This document shows positions 1-5,650 of a DNA stretch of 9,039 nt, piece after piece (position 1 is the first letter of the stretch; each line of letters begins with the position of its first letter). Under the pieces are notes generated by a model, which worked only from the letters and a program-made list of their open reading frames with translations, searched no databases and was not told the DNA's origin. This DNA comes from Clostridia bacterium (lineage in GTDB: Bacteria > Bacillota > Clostridia > Christensenellales > Borkfalkiaceae), in the NCBI GenBank assembly GCA_017501125.1, contig JAFVXN010000168.1, forward strand, positions 1-9,039. The letters are read 5' to 3'. The translations under genes were made by a program, and so were the position numbers.

Positions 1-77
1 AAGTGCCTATGTTCGTCGAAGAAGGGGAGACGATTCGTATCGACACCCGCACGGGCGAATATATGAGCCGCGTATAA
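1..77 (+). CDS. efp: Elongation factor P, C-terminal end (partial)
   Basis: Only the last 24 codons are visible; the gene begins left of the window and ends with TAA at 75-77. The tail reads VPMFVEEGETIRIDTRTGEY and then MSRV. This fits the conserved C-terminal OB-fold of bacterial elongation factor P, which typically ends in a very similar phrase (V-P-x-F-(I/V)-x-x-G-(D/E)-x-I-(R/K)-(V/I)-D-T-R-T-G-x-Y). EF-P binds the ribosome between the P and E sites and relieves stalling at polyproline. The beta-lysylated or otherwise modified loop lies in the missing N-terminal part. A hairpin follows 23 bases after the stop, then the translation-quality gene dtd on the same strand. The identification rests on a short but distinctive tail. 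Confidence 0.85.
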   Translation, partial: VPMFVEEGETIRIDTRTGEYMSRV

Positions 78-100
78 TCGGCAATTAAAAAAGAAAAACG

Positions 101-130
101 CAAAATGCAGGATGAAAATCCTGCGTTTTG
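101..130 (+). terminator. Hairpin between efp and dtd (terminator or attenuator)
   Basis: Positions 101-113 pair with 118-130 (13 pairs including one G-U) around a GAAA loop at 114-117. The right arm carries GTTTTG, so the hairpin has a short T run inside the stem and ATTT shortly after it. It fits an intrinsic terminator for efp. However, dtd starts only 26 bases downstream and no promoter fits between them, so it may be a leaky terminator or processing hairpin within one transcript. An ATG at 112-114 lies in the stem and loop and is not a credible start. Confidence 0.6.
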
Positions 131-156
131 TCGTATTTACAAGGGGCAGGGCAGAG

Positions 157-612
157 ATGAAAGCAGTAGTACAGCGCGTGAAGGCGACGACGCTTAGCGT
201 GGACGGAAGGTTGATATCGGCGATTGACGGGGGCTTGACCGTCTTTTTAGGCGTGGGGCAAGGCGACGAGGAGAAGGATAGCGAGTATCTTGCTAAAAAG
301 ATAGCGTCGCTGCGTATCTTTGAGGACGACGAAGGTAAGATGAATCTATCCGTTCTAGACGTCAAAAAAGAGGTCCTGCTCGTCTCGCAGTTCACCCTTT
401 ACGGTGATACTTCGCACGGCAACCGCCCCTCTTTTACGGCGGCGGAAAAACCCGATAGAGCCAACGAATTGTATCTGTATACGGCAAAATGCTTAGAGGG
501 ATACGGCGTCCCCGTCAAACTCGGCGTATTCGGCGCGGATATGCAGATATCTCAACACAACGACGGACCCGTCACGATTCTTTTAGACAGCGGAGATAAG
601 AAAAACAAATGA
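157..612 (+). CDS. dtd: D-aminoacyl-tRNA deacylase
   Basis: This enzyme hydrolyses D-aminoacyl-tRNAs (and mischarged glycyl-tRNA-Ala) in the cytoplasm, protecting translation from D-amino acids. The protein has 151 residues, close to the usual 145-150, and starts MKAVVQRV as typical family members do. Family signatures are SQFTLYGD at residues 77-84, NRPSF at 89-93 and DGPVT at 136-140. The last contains the Gly-cisPro pair (G137-P138) used for chirality-based proofreading, at the same numbering as in E. coli Dtd. The start at 157 is preferred over the in-frame ATG at 112 for three reasons: AGGGG lies 10 bases upstream at 142-146, the family N-terminus begins here, and 112 sits inside a hairpin. 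The gene overlaps the next one by ATGA (609-612), implying translational coupling. Its place after efp gives a small translation-fidelity cluster. Confidence 0.95.
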   Translation: MKAVVQRVKATTLSVDGRLISAIDGGLTVFLGVGQGDEEKDSEYLAKKIASLRIFEDDEGKMNLSVLDVKKEVLLVSQFTLYGDTSHGNRPSFTAAEKPDRANELYLYTAKCLEGYGVPVKLGVFGADMQISQHNDGPVTILLDSGDKKNK

Positions 613-1454
613 AGATAACCTATTTAGGCACAGCGGCAGCGGAAGGTGCGCCTGCGATATTTTGTGATTGCGCGGCTTGCATGGAGGCGCGAAAACGGGG
701 TGGCAAGGAGTTGCACACCCGTTCCCAGTTTTTGATAGACGACGATTTGGGGATAGATTTTCCGCCCGACGCCTACGCGCACAGTCTCCACTTCAACGTC
801 GATCTTCGCCGTCTGCAACACTTATTTATTACCCATAGCCACATGGATCATTTTTACGCGCAGGACTTTATTTTGCGTGGATACAAGTACGCGACGCCTT
901 TGGACGCGCCCCTTTGCATCTACGGCTGTAAAGAGGTCGTGGAGGTCTTTCGCGAGGGCACTCGTCGGGAATTGAAAAGCGAGGTCGCAAGGAATTTACA
1001 GATGGTGGAAATTAACGCGTTCACGCCCGTCCCCGCGGGAGATTATATCGTCACGCCGTTAAAAGCCAACCACGGCAAAACGCCTGCTTTCGTCTATCTC
1101 GTAGAAAAGGGCGACGAGGGGTATTTGCACCTTACCGACACGGGTAGATTGCCACAGGAGACGCTCGAGTTTTTGGCGGATTATTATCAAGGAAAGAAGA
1201 AGAAAGTGGGGCTCGTCACTTTCGATTGTACCTTCCTCTTCCACGAAGGGGGCGAGACGGCAAGGCATATGGGCTTGCCCGACAATCGGCTTTTGCAGTC
1301 GTGGTTAGAAGAAAACGGCGTGTGCGACAAGGCGACGAAATACGCCGTCACGCACTATTCCCACAACAGCGCTCCCTTAAGTGAGAACTTGCAAAAGGCG
1401 GAAAGGGAGTATGGGTATATTGCCACCTACGACGGATTTTTCATTGATTTTTAA
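609..1454 (+). CDS. PhnP-like MBL-fold metal-dependent hydrolase
   Basis: This 281-residue protein has the metallo-beta-lactamase fold. The metal-binding signature THSHMDH lies at residues 75-81 (H76, H78, D80, H81), with the further expected ligands H155 (KANHGK), D177 (HLTDTG) and H249 (VTHYSH). Near the N-terminus it carries FCDCAACMEARK with cysteines 19, 21 and 24. The same kind of Cys cluster near the N-terminus occurs in PhnP, the cyclic-phosphate phosphodiesterase of the C-P lyase pathway, where it helps bind a structural zinc. A hydrolase acting on a phosphodiester or similar ester is likely. No phn genes are visible nearby, so a role in phosphonate use is not supported and the substrate is unknown. 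Its start overlaps the dtd stop (ATGA), so it is probably translated from the dtd message. No terminator follows until 1682. Confidence 0.85.
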   Translation: MKITYLGTAAAEGAPAIFCDCAACMEARKRGGKELHTRSQFLIDDDLGIDFPPDAYAHSLHFNVDLRRLQHLFITHSHMDHFYAQDFILRGYKYATPLDAPLCIYGCKEVVEVFREGTRRELKSEVARNLQMVEINAFTPVPAGDYIVTPLKANHGKTPAFVYLVEKGDEGYLHLTDTGRLPQETLEFLADYYQGKKKKVGLVTFDCTFLFHEGGETARHMGLPDNRLLQSWLEENGVCDKATKYAVTHYSHNSAPLSENLQKAEREYGYIATYDGFFIDF

Positions 1455-1515
1455 GGCGTATATACTTCGCAGGTCATCTTCTTATAGGCATCGGGATACT
1501 TCGTCGCGCTGTGGC

Positions 1516-1555
1516 AACCTTCTCTCACGTACGCCTAAGTACGCTCCCTCAGGTT
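1516..1555. repeat. Nested inverted repeat
   Basis: The outer arms are AACCT at 1516-1520 and AGGTT at 1551-1555. The inner arms are CGTAC at 1528-1532 and GTACG at 1539-1543. The two arms are the same distance apart on both sides, so the structure is symmetric with a 7 by 7 base internal loop. Function unknown. Confidence 0.4.
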
Positions 1556-1604
1556 ATCCTCGCGCTCCTCGTCTGCCTCGCCTCTAAAAAGATGCCGTTT
1601 GTTA

Positions 1605-1657
1605 GGAGATACGCGCCTTGCGCAAAAGATTTCTCTCCTTGCCTTGCTCGTATCTCC
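1605..1657. repeat. 9-bp inverted repeat, long loop
   Basis: GGAGATACG at 1605-1613 is the exact reverse complement of CGTATCTCC at 1649-1657. It lies just upstream of the strong terminator at 1682 and could form part of the same transcript's 3' structure. Confidence 0.4.
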
Positions 1658-1681
1658 GCCTTTTACCTATTATACAACTTT

Positions 1682-1712
1682 AGCGCAGTACTTTATTGTA
1701 CTGCGCTTTTTT
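1682..1712 (+). terminator. Intrinsic terminator
   Basis: A perfect 10-bp stem (AGCGCAGTAC at 1682-1691 with GTACTGCGCT at 1698-1707) encloses the loop TTTATT and is followed by a run of six T (1707-1712). It is the first clear + strand terminator after the MBL hydrolase gene, 227 bases past its stop. Confidence 0.85.
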
Positions 1713-1759
1713 AATATCTGCCACATTTTTCAACCTCATATTGTGACGTCGAAGACGAC

Positions 1760-1777
1760 CTCTACCCACAGTAGAGT
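1760..1777. repeat. Palindromic repeat, copy 1 (CTCTAC...GTAGAG)
   Basis: CTCTAC at 1760-1765 pairs with GTAGAG at 1771-1776. With the following T this 18-base unit matches the second copy at 1946-1963 at 16 positions; the two differences lie in the loop. The pair brackets a candidate small-RNA unit. Confidence 0.6.
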
Positions 1778-1781
1778 TGAT

Positions 1782-1811
1782 AAAAATAGAGGAATTTTGT
1801 CCTCTATTTTT
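1782..1811 (-). terminator. Bidirectional terminator-type hairpin
   Basis: A perfect 12-bp stem, AAAAATAGAGGA (1782-1793) with TCCTCTATTTTT (1800-1811), encloses a 6-base loop. The A run on one side and T run on the other make it terminator-like on either strand. On the minus strand it would end a short transcript starting from the promoter at 1865-1893. Confidence 0.55.
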
Positions 1812-1858
1812 GTCTAAAACGGGGGATTTTTGGCGAAAAACTCGTCGGCTCCCTAAAT
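1782..1858 (-). ncRNA. Candidate small RNA (about 77-80 nt)
   Basis: No known RNA family is recognised. The call rests on layout. A minus-strand promoter-like pair (TTGCAA at 1888-1893 and TAAAAT at 1865-1870, 17 bases apart) predicts a start near 1858. A perfect terminator-type hairpin at 1782-1811 would end the transcript. No credible reading frame with a ribosome binding site lies between them. The body contains GCCGACGAG and a run of five C. AT-rich DNA can produce such promoter matches by chance, so this remains a hypothesis. Confidence 0.3.
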
Positions 1859-1864
1859 TCGTAT

Positions 1865-1893
1865 ATTTTAATAAAAATACATAAAAATTGCAA
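1865..1893 (-). promoter_or_regulatory. Candidate promoter for the small RNA
   Basis: Read on the minus strand, the -35 is TTGCAA (1888-1893), the spacer is 17 bases (1871-1887) and the -10 is TAAAAT (1865-1870). The surroundings are very AT-rich, which raises the chance of a coincidental match. Confidence 0.4.
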
Positions 1894-1945
1894 ATATATG
1901 CACTAAAAGCCCATAATATGGCAAAAATTGCGTATATAGACTTCG

Positions 1946-1963
1946 CTCTACTCTCAGTAGAGT
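1946..1963. repeat. Palindromic repeat, copy 2 (CTCTAC...GTAGAG)
   Basis: CTCTACT at 1946-1952 pairs with AGTAGAG at 1956-1962 around a 3-base loop, extendable outward by a G-T and a C-G pair. It is near-identical to copy 1, which starts 186 bases to the left, and lies in the same orientation. Confidence 0.6.
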
Positions 1964-2003
1964 GCCGATTTTTAACGGTGGAGGCAGGAGGACAATCAAT
2001 AGG

Positions 2004-2033
2004 TTGTAAAAGGGGTGGCAACTGACTTAAAAT
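2004..2033 (+). promoter_or_regulatory. Weak candidate promoter for the glycosyltransferase operon
   Basis: TTGTAA at 2004-2009 and TAAAAT at 2028-2033 are separated by 18 bases. They lie about 70 bases upstream of the GT8 start. Between them and the gene a weak hairpin (AAAGG at 2043-2047 region with CCTTT, then a T run to about 2063) could be an attenuator. The match is imperfect. Confidence 0.35.
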
Positions 2034-2104
2034 AATATATGGAAAGGGCAGACAGCCTTTTTTGGATAAGATATTAAGTCGGCGACGAGCCGCAAGGAGA
2101 TACT

Positions 2105-3049
2105 ATGAAAACCTTAGCAACCAACGAAAAAAAAGTCGTCCCCATCTTTTTTGCCGCGGACGAAAATTATTTGCCTTATTTGACGGTGGCGATACATTCC
2201 TTAAAGGAAAACGCGAGCAGGGCGTGCGCGTACGAGATATACGTAATGAACGCGTCGATGGATATGAGTGCTACCGACAAGATTAAAAAATACGAAGAAG
2301 AGGATTTTCGCATTCACTTTATCGACGTGTCGGCGCAGGTCGAGATGGTAAAGGACGCGCTGCAATTGCGCGATTATTACACGGGCGCGACCTATTATCG
2401 TATTTTTATCGCAGGGATGTTTCCTCAGTACGATAAGGCGCTCTACATCGACAGCGACGTCGTGTTGACGGGGGACGTGAGCGAATTGTTTGATACCGAT
2501 TTAGGCGACGCGCTGGTAGGCGCTATCCCCGACGAGTCGGTGCAGTTGATTCCGCAGTTTGGATTGTATACGAAAGAGGTGCTGGGGATTGACGCACCCG
2601 ACTATTTCAACGCGGGCGTGCTCCTTATGAACTTAAAAGCCTTCCGTGACAGCGATTTTTACGGCGAGTTTTGCGCGCTCCTTAAAAAATACAAATTCCG
2701 TGTCGCGCAAGATCAAGACTATCTCAACGTGCTTTGCGCAGGCAGGGTAAAATACGTGGGGTTGGAGTGGAACAAGATGCCGATCGGTGGCGAGAAGGCG
2801 TTGACGCCCAAACTTATTCACTACAACTTGACGTTAAAACCTTGGCATTACGAGGACGTTTTGTACAAGGAATTTTTCTGGGATACGGCGAAGAAGACGG
2901 AGTATTACGACAGGATTCTTGCCGACCTTTCCGCCTACACCGAGGAGAAAAAACTTCGCGACAAGGCGTGCGAAAAGGGATTGTTGGATCTTTGCGTTAA
3001 AGAGGCGCACGACGAAAATAACTACTACAAAAAGTACGTAAAAGCGTAA
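2105..3049 (+). CDS. Glycosyltransferase family 8 protein
   Basis: This 314-residue cytoplasmic or membrane-associated enzyme belongs to GT8, the retaining, metal-dependent transferases with a GT-A fold that use UDP-glucose or UDP-galactose. Visible family features are the N-terminal PIFFAADENYLPYLTVAIHSL (residues 13-33), the metal-binding DSD of YIDSDVV (D116-D118), FNAGVLLMNL (168-177), DQDYLN (203-208) and the C-terminal LIHY followed by KPWHY (238-249), whose His is the expected second metal ligand. A charged, Lys- and Glu-rich tail follows residue 270. The start at 2105 has AAGGAG five bases upstream. It leads a three-gene operon; the next start is 16 bases after the stop. Its partners are two acyltransferase-type proteins, which suggests the sugar goes onto a lipid or another envelope acceptor. 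The exact sugar and acceptor cannot be read from the sequence. Confidence 0.9.
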   Translation: MKTLATNEKKVVPIFFAADENYLPYLTVAIHSLKENASRACAYEIYVMNASMDMSATDKIKKYEEEDFRIHFIDVSAQVEMVKDALQLRDYYTGATYYRIFIAGMFPQYDKALYIDSDVVLTGDVSELFDTDLGDALVGAIPDESVQLIPQFGLYTKEVLGIDAPDYFNAGVLLMNLKAFRDSDFYGEFCALLKKYKFRVAQDQDYLNVLCAGRVKYVGLEWNKMPIGGEKALTPKLIHYNLTLKPWHYEDVLYKEFFWDTAKKTEYYDRILADLSAYTEEKKLRDKACEKGLLDLCVKEAHDENNYYKKYVKA

Positions 3050-3064
3050 AAGAGGGTGGCAGGT

Positions 3065-3904
3065 ATGGATTTTGAAGGACTTTCCGAAGATAGAAAGGCG
3101 GTTTTGACGAAGATTGCCCAGTATGAAAAGGAGGGCAAATTCGACGTCGACGTAGAGGACGACCCTCCCGCACCGGAACTTACGCCCGACAAGACGGACT
3201 ATCTTTGCAAGAAAGCGTCCAGCAAGATGAAAAGAAAGATAGCCAACTTTATGGCGGATAGATATTTTTTGAATCTCATCAAAAAAGGGATACTTATCAT
3301 CGACGGCGTGACGGGGGAGGAGCACCTTTCCGTCCTGCAAGAGGGCGCGGTGGTGACTTGCAATCACTTTTCCCCGATGGACAACTACGTCGTCTTTCAT
3401 TGTATAAGAAGAGCGTTGCCTAAAAAATACCTTTACAAAGTAATCCGCGAGGGCAACTATACCAATTTCCCTGGACTTTACGGCTTTTTCTTTCGCCATT
3501 GCAACACCTTGCCCCTCTCCTCTAACAAGCGCACGATGGCGCAGTTTTTATCGGCGACGGACACCCTTTTAAGGAGCGGTGAGAGCATCTTGATTTATCC
3601 CGAACAAGCGATGTGGTGGAACTATAAAAAACCCCGTCCCTACAAAATCGGTGCGTTTCGTATCGCCTTTAAGGCGGGGGCGCCCGTATTGCCGACCTTT
3701 ATTTCACTCAAAGACGACGAAAAGAAGGGACCGGACGGCGCACCGTTGCAACGGCATACCTTCCATATTTTGCCACCCGTATATCCAGACAAGAGTTTGC
3801 CGATAAAAGAGGGTGCGGCGAAGATGATGGAAGAGGCGTTTGCGCTAGTCAAGGCAAAATACGAAGAAGTGTACGGCGTGCCGCTTACGTACGCGGAGGT
3901 GTGA
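3065..3904 (+). CDS. PlsC-type 1-acyl-glycerol-phosphate acyltransferase-like protein
   Basis: This 279-residue protein has the acyltransferase motifs of the PlsC/LPLAT family. Motif I is NHFSPMD (residues 100-106, catalytic His101 and Asp106). A later YPEQAMW (178-184) occupies the place of the usual FPEGTRS motif, with the E kept and the G-T-R replaced. Motif IV-like APVLP follows at 206-210. The family transfers acyl groups from acyl-ACP or acyl-CoA to a lyso-lipid or sugar hydroxyl at the membrane. The first 50 residues are acidic and precede the fold. The ATG at 3065 is chosen because GAGGG lies 8-9 bases upstream. An in-frame GTG at 3056 falls inside that ribosome binding site and is a poorer start. 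It sits between a glycosyltransferase and a CrtO-type protein, so an acyl-glycolipid product is likelier than plain phosphatidic acid, but this is inference. Confidence 0.85.
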   Translation: MDFEGLSEDRKAVLTKIAQYEKEGKFDVDVEDDPPAPELTPDKTDYLCKKASSKMKRKIANFMADRYFLNLIKKGILIIDGVTGEEHLSVLQEGAVVTCNHFSPMDNYVVFHCIRRALPKKYLYKVIREGNYTNFPGLYGFFFRHCNTLPLSSNKRTMAQFLSATDTLLRSGESILIYPEQAMWWNYKKPRPYKIGAFRIAFKAGAPVLPTFISLKDDEKKGPDGAPLQRHTFHILPPVYPDKSLPIKEGAAKMMEEAFALVKAKYEEVYGVPLTYAEV

Positions 3905-3910
3905 GGCGTT

Positions 3911-4531
3911 ATGCTATTGTATTTACTAATCATAGCCGTGTGCATGCTGATTATCGCGGGTATCGTGACGTTGGCGCTGGCGGAGAATTTTCTTTTCGTA
4001 TTATTGTGGACGACGGCAGGCGTAGCGCTGATTATGGCGGTAGACGGCTTGACGGCGACGGTGGCAAGATTGATGCCAGACCCCAAAAAGAGCAAATTTT
4101 TCGACGTGTCGCGCAAAGAAAAGCAAACGTACGAAAAGTGGCGTATAAGAAAATGGAAGGACAAGGTCCCCGAGATAGGTCATTTCACGGGCTTTCGCAA
4201 GAACAAACTGGACGACCCTAGGAGCGTGGCGTACGTAGAAAGATTCCTGATGGAGAGTCGCTACGGCGAGGTGGGGCATATCGTCAGTTGCGTGACGGGC
4301 GCACTCATTTTCCTCGTGCAGTTGATCCCCGCCTTTCCCGCCTACTGGTGGATGCTTTGCATCGGGATCGTCTTCGTCAACGCTGCCCTCAATATCCCGA
4401 CCGTGTTCGTCTTGCGCTACAACTATTACAAGTTGACTGCGTTGAAGAACGCCTTGATTAAAAAGGAACAAAAGTTAACCGCTGCGTCTCTCGCTACGGC
4501 TACGGCAAAAGACGCTACGGAAGGAGCGTAG
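3911..4531 (+). CDS. CrtO-type (glycosyl-4,4'-diaponeurosporenoate) acyltransferase family membrane protein
   Basis: This 206-residue protein resembles the family of CrtO, the last enzyme of staphyloxanthin synthesis, which esterifies the glucose of a glycosylated carotenoid. The parts that fit are KWKDKVPE (residues 81-88), the block ESRYGEVGH (115-123) and NIPTVFVLRYNYYKL (161-175), which resembles the N-x-P-x-x-x-x-R-Y-N family tail. Four hydrophobic segments are visible (about 1-24, 26-52, 124-144 and 145-168), with a basic loop between the second and third. No carotenoid genes (crtM, crtN, crtP) occur in the window, so the real acceptor is probably another glycolipid. GGAGG at 3895-3899, inside the end of the upstream gene, serves this start, and only six bases separate the genes. 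The gene ends the operon, with the terminator starting five bases after its stop. Confidence 0.7.
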   Translation: MLLYLLIIAVCMLIIAGIVTLALAENFLFVLLWTTAGVALIMAVDGLTATVARLMPDPKKSKFFDVSRKEKQTYEKWRIRKWKDKVPEIGHFTGFRKNKLDDPRSVAYVERFLMESRYGEVGHIVSCVTGALIFLVQLIPAFPAYWWMLCIGIVFVNAALNIPTVFVLRYNYYKLTALKNALIKKEQKLTAASLATATAKDATEGA

Positions 4532-4536
4532 AACTT

Positions 4537-4559
4537 AACCGTCCTAAGGACGGTTTTTT
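4537..4559 (+). terminator. Intrinsic terminator of the glycosyltransferase operon
   Basis: AACCGTCC (4537-4544) pairs perfectly with GGACGGTT (4548-4555) across a TAA loop and is followed by T to 4559. It lies immediately after the CrtO-type gene. Confidence 0.9.
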
Positions 4560-4568
4560 CTTTGCCTA

Positions 4569-4597
4569 TTGACAAATACTAAAAGGCGTGATAAAAT
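4569..4597 (+). promoter_or_regulatory. Promoter of the LOG-family gene
   Basis: A perfect -35 TTGACA (4569-4574), a 17-base spacer and a -10 TAAAAT (4592-4597) lie 30 bases before the start codon. Transcription should start near 4604, giving a short leader. Confidence 0.8.
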
Positions 4598-4627
4598 AGT
4601 GGAGCATTTTAGAATGAGGAGGAAGAT

Positions 4628-5209
4628 ATGAGGATATGCGTTTACGGCGCGGCGTCGCATACGATAGATAAAGAATATATTGAAAAAGTCGAGGCGTTGG
4701 GTGCCGAGATGGTCAAAAGAGGGCACTCGCTTGTCTTTGGTGGCGGTGGCAACGGGCTGATGGGTGCGGCGGCGCGAGGCGTGCGCTCCCAAGGCGGATA
4801 TATTTTGGGGGTAGTACCGCAGTTTTTCGGCGACGAAGACATCGAGCGTCTGTACAACGAATGCGACGAGGTAATCGAACCTGAGACGATGCGCGAGCGA
4901 AAGCAAATTATGGAAGATAACGCAGACGCTTTTATCGTCGCCCCGGGTGGTATCGGCACGTTTGAAGAATTTTTCGAAATTTTAACGTTAAAGCAACTTT
5001 GCCGTCATAACAAGCCGATAGCGGTATATAATATAAAAGGGTACTATGACGAAATATTGACGGCGTTGGACGCAGCGACGCAAAAGGGCTTTATCCGTGG
5101 CGGATGTAAGGATTTGATTTTTGTCAGCGAAGATAGGGCGGAGATTTTTGCCTACGTTGAGACGCCCGACGAGACGCCTCGCACGGTAAAGGAATTAAAA
5201 GACGGTTGA
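4628..5209 (+). CDS. LOG family protein (TIGR00730 type nucleotide 5'-monophosphate phosphoribohydrolase)
   Basis: This 193-residue Rossmann-fold protein belongs to the LOG (lysine-decarboxylase-like) family. Members cleave the N-glycosidic bond of nucleoside or cytokinin 5'-monophosphates, releasing base and ribose 5-phosphate. Visible motifs are GGGGNGLMG (residues 38-46), the MRERK segment (88-92) and the hallmark PGGIGTFEE (106-114) with the catalytic Arg and Glu region. The length is usual for the family. The N-terminal CVYGAAS replaces the common C-x-F-x-G-S-S. AGGAGG at 4617-4622 is ideally placed before ATG 4628. The gene appears monocistronic, with its own promoter. No strong + strand terminator follows, so read-through into the small gene at 5317 is possible. 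In bacteria its physiological role is probably purine nucleotide turnover. The old label lysine decarboxylase would be misleading. Confidence 0.92.
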   Translation: MRICVYGAASHTIDKEYIEKVEALGAEMVKRGHSLVFGGGGNGLMGAAARGVRSQGGYILGVVPQFFGDEDIERLYNECDEVIEPETMRERKQIMEDNADAFIVAPGGIGTFEEFFEILTLKQLCRHNKPIAVYNIKGYYDEILTALDAATQKGFIRGGCKDLIFVSEDRAEIFAYVETPDETPRTVKELKDG

Positions 5210-5256
5210 TCTCTTTGTTGCCGTCAAAAAACTACAAAAAAATATAATAGAAATAC

Positions 5257-5285
5257 TTGACACGGTATCGTTAATCCATTAAAAT
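5257..5285 (+). promoter_or_regulatory. Promoter of the small TM2-like gene
   Basis: TTGACA (5257-5262), a 17-base spacer and TAAAAT (5280-5285) lie about 30 bases upstream of the start codon. This predicts a start near 5292 and a leader of about 25 nt with a strong ribosome binding site. Confidence 0.75.
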
Positions 5286-5316
5286 AAGATTAATATTATC
5301 ATAGGAGGGTGGTTTT

Positions 5317-5574
5317 ATGGAAAACAAGACTTTGTTTGGCGTAATGTGCATTATCTTCAACCATATCGGCGTTCCCTGCTTTATGCAAGGCAGAACGAAG
5401 ACGGGTTTGATGAGAATCTTGTTCGGCGTTATCACGTTCGGCGTAGTTGCGGTTATCAACATCGTGAAAGGTATCATGCTTGGTATCCAAGTATTGAAGA
5501 TGTCCGATGAAGAATTCAACGCAAAGAAGAGCACGCTTGATAGCGGCTGGCCTGCACACAAAGACGAGGAATAA
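5317..5574 (+). CDS. Small membrane protein, TM2-domain-like
   Basis: This 85-residue protein has a hydrophobic N-terminal half. A helix at about residues 5-20 is followed by GVPCFMQGRTKTGLMRIL (18-35), then a second membrane segment at about 33-58 and a charged soluble tail (MSDEEFNAKK...). The pattern of a helix, a G-(I/V)-x-x-F-x-x-G-(R/K) turn and a second helix is that of TM2-domain proteins, but the usual H-R-F-Y is replaced by P-C-F-M, so membership is probable rather than certain. Function in bacteria is largely unknown. AGGAGG at 5303-5308 stands eight bases before the ATG, with a near-consensus promoter further up. This suggests good expression despite the small size. The gene is alone and ends at a shared bidirectional terminator facing mntP. 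Confidence 0.8.
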   Translation: MENKTLFGVMCIIFNHIGVPCFMQGRTKTGLMRILFGVITFGVVAVINIVKGIMLGIQVLKMSDEEFNAKKSTLDSGWPAHKDEE

Positions 5575-5582
5575 TTTGCATT

Positions 5583-5623
5583 GATAAAAAACGCGTTTCC
5601 CAAAAGGAGACGCGTTTTTTATC
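5583..5623. terminator. Bidirectional terminator between the TM2-like gene and mntP
   Basis: An 18-bp stem (5583-5600 with 5606-5623, one wobble pair) around a CAAAA loop contains six A on one side and six T on the other. It can end the + strand small gene and the - strand mntP, which converge here. Confidence 0.88.
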
Positions 5624-5650
5624 GTTAATTTTCGTTGGTAGGGGGCTTGG

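Larger units (their letters stand above)
1455..1681. other. Gene-free stretch with inverted repeats after the MBL gene
   Basis: No open frame here has a ribosome binding site or recognisable protein. Two structured segments are visible. At 1516-1555, AACCT (1516-1520) pairs with AGGTT (1551-1555), and CGTAC (1528-1532) pairs with GTACG (1539-1543), separated by a symmetric pyrimidine-rich internal loop. At 1605-1657, GGAGATACG (1605-1613) pairs with CGTATCTCC (1649-1657) around a 35-base loop. The stretch lies between the MBL stop and the terminator at 1682. It is therefore either a long structured 3' untranslated region or a decayed or repetitive element. Confidence 0.4.

Noticed and set aside
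1511..1714. Plus-strand open frame of 67 codons after the MBL gene
   Set aside because: It ends inside the terminator hairpin, lacks a ribosome binding site and covers the inverted repeats; a coincidental frame is likelier.
1680..2021. Minus-strand open frame of 113 codons in the 1455-2104 gap
   Set aside because: It runs through the terminator at 1682-1712, the hairpin at 1782-1811 and both palindromes, has no good ribosome binding site and shows no protein-like composition or recognisable family.
2834..3499. Minus-strand open frame of 221 codons opposite the glycosyltransferase and acyltransferase genes
   Set aside because: It spans two well-supported genes with clear family motifs on the other strand and has no recognisable motif itself.
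5201..5226. GACGG...CCGTC hairpin after the LOG gene as its terminator
   Set aside because: The stem is only about 5 bp with a long loop and is followed by A rather than T on the + strand, so it is not a convincing terminator.
5218..5248. Additional promoter TTGCCG with TATAAT upstream of the small TM2-like gene
   Set aside because: The -10 is perfect, but the -35 is weak and the spacer is 19 bases. The TTGACA/TAAAAT pair at 5257-5285 explains the gene better.
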